From: Microthyrium microscopicum
Lineage: Eukaryota > Ascomycota > Dothideomycetes > Microthyriales > Microthyriaceae
Assembly: GCA_010405405.1 (NCBI GenBank)
Contig: MU004230.1
Location: 1,013,744-1,077,743 of the forward strand
Length of the DNA stretch: 64,000 nucleotides
Reading direction: 5' to 3'
The position numbers were made by a program, and so were the translations under genes. The notes below the pieces were generated by a model. That model made no database searches and was not told the DNA's origin. It saw only the letters and a program-made list of their open reading frames with translations. Of this stretch, positions 1 to 9,934 are shown piece after piece (within the stretch, counting starts at the first letter, position 1; each line of letters begins with the position of its first letter).

Positions 1-1095
1 AATGCCCATTAACTCCATGTCGAACAGCCTTGGTCTTCCTACGAAGTGGTTGAATTCAGCAAGCCCTTTCTGTGCTTTCCAAGGAAAAAGCTCATCGGCA
101 CCTGTGAAAACAAGGTACACTGGTATCTTCTTCCTGCAAATAGCCCGAACTGGATCCTTATGCAAAAACTGTTCCGTTTCGATGGTCCTAAGTGCAGAGC
201 GATTGAGTGACATCTTTCGTGGCTGGATGCTGACTCCACCGAATTCCATAGAAAAGGGGATGCTGCCTCCACAAAGTTCTTTGAGCTTCGCCTCTATTAC
301 ACAGTTTGAAGAACCATCCACTTCACGCAAACTTTCGGAGTCGAAGTCCTGCTCGTAATCGAAGACTAGTCGAGCACTGGGGTCCAAGATGTTTTTATCA
401 TCAATTCTGGACTAGCTTTTGTTAGAACATGTTGCTCCATGACCATGGGAAAAAGTGCTCATGGACATATAGTTCCAACTTATCAACCCAGTCCTTCTGC
501 CATCGATATCCATTTCTTGCAAGTACTCGGACTTGTTTGAAGTTGATCGATGTGCCCCATCGACCATCTGTGTGAAATAGCCAGCCGCCCCAGCTGATCA
601 CACCCACTACCGGACACTTTGTCCAGTCATCCGCCCATTCAGCCTGCGTTATATCAGTATAAGAAATGCTCATGTGCTCTCACGTTATCAAGATGGTATT
701 GTGATGGCCGTTGAGTGTACGAAAGCCATCGAGACTTATTGGTTCATGTGATATTGTCTTTGGTTAGATAAGTTCTTTCTTACAAAGCTTACCTCTGGAT
801 CAAGTAAGGCATTGAAACCAGGTAGAACCGAATATCCGACCAGCACGAGAATAACGTTGGCTTCTGCCAGTTTCATACTCTCTAGCTGATGCCCAAGTAC
901 TTGTCTGTCCGCTTCCTGAGGTACACTCATGGCGCCTTGTTCTAGACTTGGCAGAGTCAAGAACTTTATTCTCTTGGGCTTATAATTCACATAGAAGCCA
1001 AAGCCACCAGGATAGTTGAGGAAGTTCTCGGCTGCAAAATGGGGCGGACCGACTACAAGGAGCTGATAGTCGGTTTCAAGAAAATCGTACTTCAT
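1..1095 (-). CDS. tandem paralog A, unknown family, partial at 3' end
   Basis: I do not recognise this family. Exons read as 1095..793, 643..467 and 411..<1, so the C-terminus lies outside the window. Exon 1 ends at a good GTAAGC donor. Exon 2 carries the block VISWGGWLFH and exon 3 the block FTGADELFPW. Both blocks recur in the neighbouring gene at 1451-2818 (VIIWGGWLFH, LTGADELFPW), as do TDYQL.VVG and GY.V.PG.NA.LD, so the two are tandem duplicates on the same strand. The second intron (412..466) has branch point TTCTAAC at the same place as in the paralog, but its donor reads GTCCAT where the paralog has GTAAGT. The GADELFPW block is loosely reminiscent of the last core strand of alpha/beta hydrolases; that is inference only. 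It may be a decaying copy. Confidence 0.55.
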
Positions 1096-1450
1096 CCCGG
1101 AAAAGTTCCTCTGAAGATAAGGCGATCGTTAGCTTCACGGTACAGGGAACAATAACAACTGCAATGAGCGTTCTTTCGAGCATGGTTGACGGATGAGTCG
1201 TTATTAATAGCTTATCATTTGGTGAGTTTGGCAATCCAGAATCTCAGTTTCAGGGGCTCATATGACTATACAACAACAAGCAAAATACTAATTATCCTCA
1301 GTGCGACATAACAAACAGCAAATGATGCTGATATACCTCATACCAACAGTCAGCTTCCGCTCATCCAAGTAGGCTGGATTCAGCAGGGTACAAACCTCTC
1401 ATGACCTAATAGCAATCAAACGTCAGAAGAAAGTCTTGGTCCTTAGATAT
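1096..1450. other. intergenic gap between tandem paralogs
   Basis: No ORF or RNA gene is visible in this stretch. It should hold the promoter of paralog A and the 3' end of paralog B. Confidence 0.5.
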
Positions 1451-2818
1451 TCACTTATTGTATCCAGGCACAATATGATCCAGAGCATCATACAGTTCGT
1501 TGTCAAACTGTTCGGATGATTTGAGCCAAGCAAGATGAGTCAAGCCATTGATGGGTGCTATGTCATCATTTCCATCAAAGACTTGATAGTTCGTGTTTAG
1601 TGTTGAATCGACTTTGCTCTTTTTGCCTATCAATCCATGCTTCAACGCAAGCTCTCGTTGCGCCTCCCAAGGGAAGAGCTCGTCCGCTCCAGTGAGAACT
1701 ATTCGGGTGGGAAATTTCCTGGCGAGTTCTCCAAGCGTGGCTTTCTTCAGAAATTTTGCGTCTTCGACGTGAGCGCTTGCTCGCACAAGTTTCCAGTCCT
1801 GCTGGCCTGCCATGTGCCAAGCGGCTGCTGAGCTACCAAATAGTCCTTGGATCTTCGCGTCTTCCTTCTGTATGTCTTCAGAGAGGGTAGCTGTCGATTG
1901 GTTCAGCACTCTGAGCCTACCCATGGCCTCGACTGAAGACTACTTAAACGTTAGAACAGTCTCTACTTCTGCTTAGGAAAACGGGAAACTTACATATCGA
2001 TCATTTTGTTCTACCCATTGCTTAGCCCATTGTGCCCCGTTTGCCTGGGCTCGAACGGCTTTGAAGTTGCTTGCAACGTCTGGGTGAAATAGCCAGCCGC
2101 CCCAAATGATAACGCCAGCCAGTAGTAAAGGATTCCGGCTGGTGGGGAGATCCAGTATTGCATTTACACCCGGGATGACTGCGTAGCCCATGAGGACGAT
2201 GATTGCCCGTGTTCCTTTGGGTAGATTCCAAAGCTTGTCTTTTATGAAGCGACGGTCGTCCATTTCGTTCAAACTTCGGCCGCTACTTGTCAGCATATCG
2301 TTATCCAGGGTTGGAAGACACCAGTAGGTGGGTTGTTGGTCGTCAAAATGAAAGTAAGGATTCCCGCGAGGGTTCTCCAGGAACCGTTGATTATGGAAGA
2401 GACTTCCACCAACTACTATGAGCTGATAGTCTGTCATTTTGTTTAGAGAATGTAGTTGTGTCTTCGAAAATGATTTGAAGCCTGCTTCAAGGAATATGGG
2501 GTGAGTTAAATTTGTTAAGTCCTGCCAGTCGAACACAAGTCTGACTTATATGGCTCTCAGTCCCGGGCCTATAGGTGACTTCAAAGGAATCGTTCGTTGG
2601 GTTTCATGAGACGTGTGACTTTCCAATCGTTGCCGTTTGTATGCATCAGACTGCTTCCATGCCAACGCGATATCGCATTCTAAAGCTATAACATACTTAC
2701 ATCGTGTTCGATAGCGGAGGGCAGCATAATTCAGATTCTTCTTTCCGACCAACAAGTTTATGGCCTTGCAATAACAAGAGCAAACCGTGGAGGTATTCTG
2801 TAGGAATCTTTCAGATGT
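1451..2818 (-). CDS. tandem paralog B, unknown family
   Basis: Unknown family, paralogous to the gene on its left. Supported exons: about 2818..2701 (upstream limit uncertain), 2540..1994 and 1939..1451. The introns are 2541..2700 (donor GTAAGT, acceptor TCAG) and 1940..1993 (donor GTAAGT, branch TTCTAAC, acceptor TAG). The joined reading frame is continuous through all three exons, giving at least 385 residues ending VPGYNK. Shared blocks with paralog A are TDYQL.VVG, GYAVIPGVNAILD, WGGWLFH and TGADELFPW. I could not find the true start codon: the frame runs into a stop near 2819, so another upstream exon is likely. No signal peptide or membrane helix is evident. The acyl-hydrolase idea rests only on a vague resemblance of the GADELFPW block. 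Confidence 0.55.
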
Positions 2819-2839
2819 CAATGTGCCCTTATCTGTCAA

Positions 2840-3160
2840 AGTTCAGCTGCGTGTCATTGCATGATGAAGGTTGAATAGATCAATGTGGATAACAGGTTCA
2901 TCAACTTTGACAAACAGGATATCAAACAGTATATTCGTATAATACATATAGACCAAAATTGACATTAACAAGACGTTGATCGACAGACAAAATAGAAGAT
3001 CTAGTTACTAAAGGAAATCGAACCACCTAAGCACCTACTCATACAAACAGCGATCTAATATACATCATATACTCAAACAAGATGATTATCGACCCAGCCC
3101 AAGCACGACCAGCAAGCCTGAACTGTCATCGTTTTCATAGCCAACAAGCAGACATAGCCT
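2840..3160. other. intergenic, AT-rich
   Basis: AT-rich stretch with no credible gene. It probably contains the 3' UTR of the minus-strand gene ending at 3161 and the start region or promoter of paralog B. Confidence 0.5.
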
Positions 3161-5813
3161 CTACCGACCGTACTTGGCCTTCCTCTTGGAAATCCGCTCC
3201 TTACGCTGATTGATCCATTGGGCACGCTCCTTCTCAGCGTCAGCTAACGCCCGAATGTGCGCATTGTTCTGAACATCGCCATGCGGATGACCCAAAGTAT
3301 GGATACGATCGCAAGGCTCCATGCGTACAAAGCCACGATATGGAGGCGCTGGTCGACTCTTGGGCCACAGAGCCTCCCAGTAGCTACGGAACATACTAAA
3401 GGCGAAAGTAGCCGAATTAGCACCATATCTGGGAGCAGGGCTGGTACGGGAAGGCGGAGAAGTCTGTGGAGTGGAGCGGCGCGGCGATGGTGTATTGTAT
3501 TGATTTCCGCGAGGGGAGGAGAGGCTAGAATCCGAGTCGTCCGAGTCTTCAGTATCAGACTCGTCATAATCCTTTTTGCCAGTTAAGGCTTCGTATGCCT
3601 TTTGAAAACCTGGAATGTGATTGTAATTGTGTCGACGAGGGGATGGGGTTGCTGGTGGATAGTTGCTGAAGAACTCGTCCTCTGTTTCATCATCCAAGGT
3701 CTTGTCCTTTAACTCTTCCTCCTCGTTGGTGACATTGCTGTCATCGTTTTCATCTGTATCTATGTTAGAAAATGTTTGAGAATTTCGGTTACGATCATAA
3801 GCAGCGGCGGAAGAGTCTTGGGAGATGGGCTTGGAGGTGATTGAGGAGGAATGTGGCTCAGAAGAAGATCGCTGAGACTGTGTGCTCCGTTGTCCTGGTG
3901 AAGAGTCTCTATTTTGGCTATCAGAGGAACTTGTATCCGAGCCCGATGGGACACGATATGTTCTTCCCACTCGAGGCGCTAAAAAGTCATCTGAACTTAT
4001 AGGTGAGCCTGACGGGACACGATACGTTCTTTTAACTGGAGGCGCCAAAAAATCATCTGAGCTTATGGGTGAACCTGATGGGACACAATACGTTCTTCCT
4101 GGTGGCCCAGCTAAGAAGTCATCAGAACTTATGGGAGATTCTGACGGAACACGATAAGTTCTCCCAGGTTCAGGGGCCAAGAAATCATCAGAGCTAATTG
4201 GGGAACCTGATGGGACACGATACGTCCTGCCAGGTTCAGGAGCTAAAAAGGCATCAGAGCTTATAGGAGAGCCTGATGGCACCCGATATGTCCTCCCAGT
4301 TCTAGGAGTCCAGGTTTTGCCAGAGCTTGTAGAGGAAGCTGACGGCTGCTGATACTCTGTACCAGATCTGGTCGTCTTGACTTCTTCAGAAGTTATCGAG
4401 GATGCCGATGGCACACGATAATCTCTTCCTTTTGAGACATTGTAGCTTGGTGTTTCAACCGCGAATACCTCTTGCGTAACTCTACTGTTGCCTTCCTTCA
4501 CTTCACGCGTGCTTATAGACCGATCATAGGGGTTACGATACTTACCTTCACCACTTTCATCATCCGTGGAATCATGGGCACGTGGATCCTGATATCCGCT
4601 GAATGTGCTTTTCCTTCTATCGTTGGTCTCCTCATGTGAGTCCGAACTGGAAGACGAGCTAGAGGAATCCTTGGGATTGGTGTCACGATAGCCACCAAAT
4701 TTAAACTCGCCTTTCTTTGCAGGCTGAACGTCCTCCGTAGTACCGCTTTCTGTGCTTACAGATCGATAAGTGGGCTTGCGATAACTGCTTGTCGGCTGGG
4801 ATTTCTTGCCTCCAGACTGCGGAGAACCCACCTCAATAGAAGGCAGGGCATTGGGAGAAGATGATTTGCTTTGACTTTGTCTACTCTTGCTCCTTGTGTT
4901 GTAGCGTCTCTCTGGGCTGTCTGGAGGTGTGAGAAGTCCAGTGTTGTTTTGGGCGGGTGGCGATGGAGTAAATCGTCTGACGAGTCCAGTGACTCCATTC
5001 CAAGCAAAACGAGCAGGTGCCAAAGCGAGAGTGTTTATTGGGTCGAAATGCCATCCAGTTGGTAGAGCTGGTGACGGGCTTCTACTATATCTTGGTGACC
5101 TCGGTGTGCTACTTCGGCGGCCACTTGAAGGTCTGGTATTGACTTCACTCTCATCTTCGCTCTCATCGTCGTCGTCTTGATTGTCATACTCAATAGCTCT
5201 TTGGCTGTTTTCAACTGACTGGGGCGAGCGGCTGTTTCTCTTAGACTGTTCAAAACTAGGATGATCCAAGACTCTTTGAGCAAACTTTTGTCGGCGTCGC
5301 GAGGCAGCGTTCATTTTGACCATCTGCCAATAAAGGGCTAAGATCGCCAGGAGAAGCGTCAATGTGACATACCAAGGGGCATCTGTGATGTTACATTTGC
5401 AGCGGCTCATGAAATATCCTAAAGTCACATTAGCATCTTGTTACTAGTAAGCAGTCCGTATGACATTGAAACCTACTCAGTGCATCCATAACCTCTTTGC
5501 GATGATAATCCTCCGTCACCATGCCGATACCTGTGCTTACGTGGTCCTGACCGGTCCAGTAAGGCCCATCTTTCGCATTTTGGAGCCTCTCAGACACCCA
5601 AGTATTCCATGCAGCCTCATCAACACATGGATTTCGAGTCTTGTCGCAGAATTTCTGGACTACACTCGAAGTATCTGAATAAGTACTTCTCGCGCCATCG
5701 AGCACGGGCTCGCCATAAGTCTTGACAGCCGAGTGGGCATTTTTTAGTGCCGAGTTAGCGCTCTCAACAATCCGGCCGAATGTTTCCTTGTGGTTGGTAA
5801 ATGGCCCACTCAT
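3161..5813 (-). CDS. one-TM protein with Ser/Arg-rich repeat tail
   Basis: Two exons, 5813..5477 and 5418..3161, are joined by a 58-nt intron (GTAGGT donor, CTTTAG acceptor, GCTAATG branch); together they give 865 codons, 864 residues. Residues 1-115 are soluble. A hydrophobic helix follows at about 123-140 (WYVTLTLLLAILALYWQMV), then a basic stop-transfer segment (SRRRQK). The remaining 700 residues are low complexity, rich in Ser, Arg, Pro, Asp and Glu, and look disordered. Eight consecutive 22-residue units lie in this tail at about 3895-4425, with core RTYRVPSGSPISSDDFLAP; the first two and the last are degenerate. Serines next to acidic residues suggest a phosphorylated tail. I do not recognise a family. 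A membrane anchor with a long disordered cytosolic or nuclear arm is an inference. Confidence 0.75.
3895..4425 (-). repeat. tandem 66-bp coding repeat, 8 units
   Basis: Eight in-frame 66-nt units encode R-x-Y-x-x-P-S-x-S-x-x-S-S-type repeats of 22 residues. The five central units are near identical at protein level, while the outer ones diverge, as expected for expansion by unequal crossing-over or slippage from the centre. Confidence 0.85.
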
Positions 5814-6834
5814 ATTGAGTCGAATGTTCTACAGAGCCAAATGGATGGAAATTGTAAAGTGTAAAACAGCAGGGCGGTGATAACAGATCTTGAATTCTAT
5901 TGTGCAAGTCCAGCAAACACTATGGTTTTGAACTTTTCTTTGGGTTGTTACAAGCCAGAGATACTCAATGGGAGGTTTGATATAAGAGTAAACGACACAG
6001 AACAGAAGACTTCTTATGATATGAGGGAAGAATCGTACCTCACTATTCTCTCTTGGAGTGTTGATGGCTTTGTAGACTCACAAAGGAGTCTCGCCGCTCT
6101 TGGAAATAAGCAAATGCTTGATCAAAGCAATACATATGAACTCGAAATCTGTATGGACGAGCATGATGGGCTCTTTGTGACTTCAATATCAATAATCAAA
6201 GAAGAGACTGCTCTCCTTTGATCCTGAATTGAAATGTGTATGACCCACTTTCAAGAGACTGGTCTAAAACCTCTCTATCTTGGAATATGAGTTAGATTCT
6301 GGTACTGTGGACTGTACCGAGCTTGGACATTGTCGCTAGATCTCTGGTCTAGGTAAAATAGAAAGAAAGCAAAGCTTCAGACTTTCAGATCATGAGTCTG
6401 AGACCCTCCCAAATATTCTGGAACTGATTCTGTGGACCAAAAATTCATCTTCATCTTTGACAGATTCAATGTGATTGTGTATGACTTGAAATGTCTTAAC
6501 AAATCACAAGGAGGGAGAACTCAGTACCACGTTTCGCTCAAAGCAAGAACAGGTGTAGTCGGATAAGACCTCGTTTCTCAATGACCTGAACAAAGAAGTA
6601 AATGGCAACAAAGCATCTCGGATAGTCTGGCAAGCCTGGTTCTCAGTTCTTATTGGCAATACTGGGCCGAAAGAAACCTTGTTCTTTGTTTGAACTTGGA
6701 AACTGATGGGAGTGCATACGCGTAGTCAAGGGAGCATACAGAGTTTGACGAGAAAGTCGAGATTGGAAATTCTGTAAACTCAACATGACAACAAGCATGA
6801 AATGGAAAGGAAAACAATGAAATTGATATTGTCG
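5814..6834. other. gene-poor interval with one weak ORF
   Basis: About 1 kb between two minus-strand genes. The only open stretch is on the plus strand, 5922..6221 from its first ATG (about 99 residues, starting MVLNFSLGCYK). It has no recognisable domain and no splice or promoter support, so I do not call it a gene. The rest should contain the NOC3 3' flank and the promoter of the repeat protein. Confidence 0.4.
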
Positions 6835-8841
6835 TTAATGTGCGGCACGAATATTGGTCTCCACTATCTTCAACGCCTCTTTAATCTTTGGGGAAAAGTG
6901 CAATCGCAGTAATTCCCCTTCCCAAATAGTGCTGGCAAAAGGATTGCTTCCTTCCACATCCCCACGTAAGGCATTGAAAACGCCATCGCCCCGGCGCTCG
7001 TCTGTATGCCACAATGTAGCAATTTTTTTCCCATGGAATTTTGTTGTTTGAGCTAAAAGTCCAAGCATGGCTTGACATGATTTTTCTGGTAGTTGTAGAG
7101 ATGCGGTCATGAGCTGCTTTGTAAATGCCGCGAGCCGAAGAGGAGGAACAGCTCTCAGTGCCTTTGGTGGAATGAGCACCGTTGACAAGCATCGAATCAA
7201 CAAGACAGTTTTGGTCTTGACATTGACGTCCGTCTTGATGGGGCTGGTCTCCTCATTGGGGTCTGGAAGGTGGAATGATTTCGAACTGAACTCGACGTTT
7301 GGATCCAAGGCTGTTGGAATAAGAGATCGGTAAAGATGAGAGACAAAGAAACTAAGGTCGAGATGAAGATTTGTGACCGCAGCACTTCCATCTTGACCTT
7401 GTAACAACGCAAAGGCAGTCACAATACAAAGAAGTGATTCTCTTGTGGCATCGCGGACAGAGTCGTCGTCGGATTCTTCTGCCTCATCGTCTTCATCTTC
7501 GTCGTCATCGTCTTCTTGGCCCGACGTTTGGATGAGTTCTTTCAATGCCTCCAATATATCACCGAAGAAGTCTTGATTGATCAGATGAGCATATCTGGCC
7601 AGTCCTTCCAAGACGGCGCCCATGAGATGCTCAGTTTTAGCTTTTAAAATGCGAAAATAAGTGGCAAAGACGAGTTTCAGCATCTCCGATTGTAGCTTAT
7701 CCCGCTCTTCGTGGCTAACAACAGCATCGGCTTCTTTCATCTCCTTTTCAAGTGCTTTTGTCTCTTTTATCTGCTTCCGTTGGCGTTTAGTGCGGAACTC
7801 TCGCTTTTCTTTCAATTTCTTCACTTTCTTGGGAAGAAGTTCTGCCTGTTCTTTGTCCACCCGGTCGTATGAACCCTTCATGGAGAACTCTGACAGTAAT
7901 CGAAGATGCAAGAACACATTGAGGAGGCTCTCATCAATGTTGTAGTCTCGTGATCTCATCATCTTGGTCAAAGCACTGACAGCATCCAAAGATGGCCGAC
8001 CATCGTCGTCTTCTCTGAAAAGCTTTTCTAGGGTTCGAATGCCAGTTTCATAGTTCTTGCTGTCTGGCCTGCGCCCGAGTGCACCGAGTATGATCTTCAG
8101 GAGATCGCTTCGAAAATTGAAGTGAGTTACTGCAAGAAGTAATGTTGAGGCACAAGACACAGCGGTCGCGGCCAAACTGGGTTGTCGGCTTTTGGACAAT
8201 TTGGACAGCTGAGTGACATATGCTCGATATCCGCTGACTAGGCTTTGCTCGTAATTTCGTAGCTGCTTGACCTCTTTCGAAATTTTCTCTTTCATCTCAG
8301 TCTCCGAAGCGGGTCTTATGCGATAACCAGGGATGATATCTTTGTAGACTGCACATTGTGTTGCGATGGTGAGTTGTTGTATGGTCAAAATTGGCGACTG
8401 CCCAAGCTCCCCTAGTGATCGCAAAGCTCCTACATTCTCCTCCGGATTCTCATTTATGAGAGCTGCCATTCGAGCCAGTTCTTCTTTTGCTTCAAGGATC
8501 TGCGCTTTTTGCGACACCTGCGGCGCTTCGTGCTGCTCTCCTCCATTTTCAGATGGTGCTGCGCCGTCAAGCGCATCCTCTTCACCAGAGCTCCCTGAGC
8601 CCAGAAAACTATCTGCATCTCCATTCACTTCTCTTTTCTGTTCAGCCCATCCTTCATCGGTTTTTACAGGCAATCTAGTATTTTCTTGCTTCTTGGTCCT
8701 GCGTGGTAGCTGTTCGTACGATTGTTCTTGGTTCCATAGATTAGTAGGCCGAGGGGCAGGATTCGTGAAGAGTTGCGCGTCTTGGTCTCGGTCTCGATCG
8801 GCTGCTATTCTGCGTCGCTTTGGTGGGCGCGTGGATGCCAT
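6835..8841 (-). CDS. NOC3: nucleolar complex protein 3 (Noc3)
   Basis: Single exon, 668 residues, a usual length for fungal Noc3. Noc3 pairs with Noc2 on late pre-60S particles, carries them from nucleolus to nucleoplasm, and in yeast also helps load the replicative helicase. The N-terminus is basic (PPKRRR), consistent with a nuclear signal. The Noc3 N-domain lies near residues 160-260, with the typical YKDIIPGYRIRP motif. A Lys/Arg/Glu-rich helical segment follows at about 340-385 and a strongly acidic run (EDDDDEDEDDEAEESDDD) at about 470-485. The C-terminal 170 residues correspond to the CBF/Mak21-type helical domain. It is divergent from NIP7, also a 60S factor, with 264 bp between the two start codons. 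Confidence 0.93.
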   Translation of the reverse strand: MASTRPPKRRRIAADRDRDQDAQLFTNPAPRPTNLWNQEQSYEQLPRRTKKQENTRLPVKTDEGWAEQKREVNGDADSFLGSGSSGEEDALDGAAPSENGGEQHEAPQVSQKAQILEAKEELARMAALINENPEENVGALRSLGELGQSPILTIQQLTIATQCAVYKDIIPGYRIRPASETEMKEKISKEVKQLRNYEQSLVSGYRAYVTQLSKLSKSRQPSLAATAVSCASTLLLAVTHFNFRSDLLKIILGALGRRPDSKNYETGIRTLEKLFREDDDGRPSLDAVSALTKMMRSRDYNIDESLLNVFLHLRLLSEFSMKGSYDRVDKEQAELLPKKVKKLKEKREFRTKRQRKQIKETKALEKEMKEADAVVSHEERDKLQSEMLKLVFATYFRILKAKTEHLMGAVLEGLARYAHLINQDFFGDILEALKELIQTSGQEDDDDEDEDDEAEESDDDSVRDATRESLLCIVTAFALLQGQDGSAAVTNLHLDLSFFVSHLYRSLIPTALDPNVEFSSKSFHLPDPNEETSPIKTDVNVKTKTVLLIRCLSTVLIPPKALRAVPPLRLAAFTKQLMTASLQLPEKSCQAMLGLLAQTTKFHGKKIATLWHTDERRGDGVFNALRGDVEGSNPFASTIWEGELLRLHFSPKIKEALKIVETNIRAAH

Positions 8842-9105
8842 GATGTTTGTCTGGCGCTTAAAAATCTAACAAGACTGGAATTGCAGAAAATGTTGTTGGG
8901 GGATGAAGGCTCTAAGGGAGGTTGGCCGTTGAGCATTGCGAAATCTTGGCGTTGATTTTTTTTGTGGGGTCGATTTTGCATTTGTTCTCCTCCATCGATT
9001 TTTCAGCGCAGGTCTTCACCTCACATTTAGACCTATAAACGCTTGCCAGACTGCTAGCATTTCTCCTTCGATTCATAGCATCTCAAGATATTCAGAAATC
9101 GCAAA
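8842..9105. promoter_or_regulatory. bidirectional promoter NOC3 / NIP7
   Basis: Only 264 bp separate the start codons of two divergent 60S biogenesis genes, so both promoters must lie here. It contains T-rich runs (GATTTTTTTTG near 8950). No specific factor site is claimed. Confidence 0.6.
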
Positions 9106-9840
9106 ATGCGACAGCTCACTCAAGAAGAGACCAAGACGCTGTTCTCTAAGGCAAGTTTCGCGTCCACCGCTACCGTACATCCTTTCTCTTATTGAAGACT
9201 AACTGCTTTTCATAGATCGCGAACTACACCGGCCGCTCGCTAAATCAGCTCATTGAACCAGTTCAAGATGCCTCCGGAAAACCTGGAGAACGTTACGTAT
9301 TTCGGATCCAAAACTCTCGCGTCTACTACGTAAAAGAAGCTATCGCCAACCTGGCTACCAGCATCGCTCGTCCGAACCTTCTTTCCTTGGGCACCTGCAT
9401 CGGAAAATTTACAAAGACTGGGATGTTCAGGATACATATTACAGCGCTCGACATCATTGCCCCTCACGCGAGGTATAAGGTGTGGATCCGCCCAAATGGC
9501 GAAATGCCGTTCCTATATGGTGGACATGTCGTTAAGGTAAATACTAACATATCAATCACCTGCCGAGCAGATCTAATCACTTCTAGGCGCATGTTGGCAG
9601 ATGGTCAGAAGATTGCCCCGAACATCAAGGAGTGGTTGTTTACAGCATGAATGACACTCCTTTAGTAAGTGATCTCTGCTTCTAATCTTTGGATAGTCTT
9701 CTTACGATACTCAGGGATTTGGTGTTACTGCCTGCTCGACTGCAGCAGCAAGAAAGCTCGACCCTACTGGCATTGTAACATTTCGGCAAGGCGATGTTGG
9801 TGAGTATCTCCGCGAGGAGGATACTCTGTTCGCAACCTGA
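9106..9840 (+). CDS. NIP7: 60S ribosome biogenesis protein Nip7
   Basis: Exons 9106..9150, 9216..9536, 9587..9664 and 9715..9840 sum to 570 nt, 189 residues. Nip7 binds pre-60S particles and is needed for 27S pre-rRNA processing; its C-terminal PUA domain contacts RNA. The start [19 protein letters not shown] matches the family exactly. Further family motifs are [37 protein letters not shown] and the terminal [11 protein letters not shown]. The first intron uses a GC donor (AAG then GCAAGT) rather than GT; no GT donor nearby would keep the frame, and the join lands precisely on the conserved FSK-IANY alignment. The other three introns... specifically the two remaining ones at 9537..9586 and 9665..9714, are ordinary GT-AG. 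Confidence 0.96.
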
Positions 9841-9934
9841 ACACAACTCTATTCCTCGAAAACGAAAGACTCGGCCTTACTTCTTATGCTTTGTATAACA
9901 ACGTTTATCTATACAATATCGCCATGCTTGAATT

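Noticed and set aside
5877-6221. Plus-strand ORF of about 114 codons
   Set aside because: Begins with GTG unless the inner ATG is used; no domain, no introns, no neighbour context.
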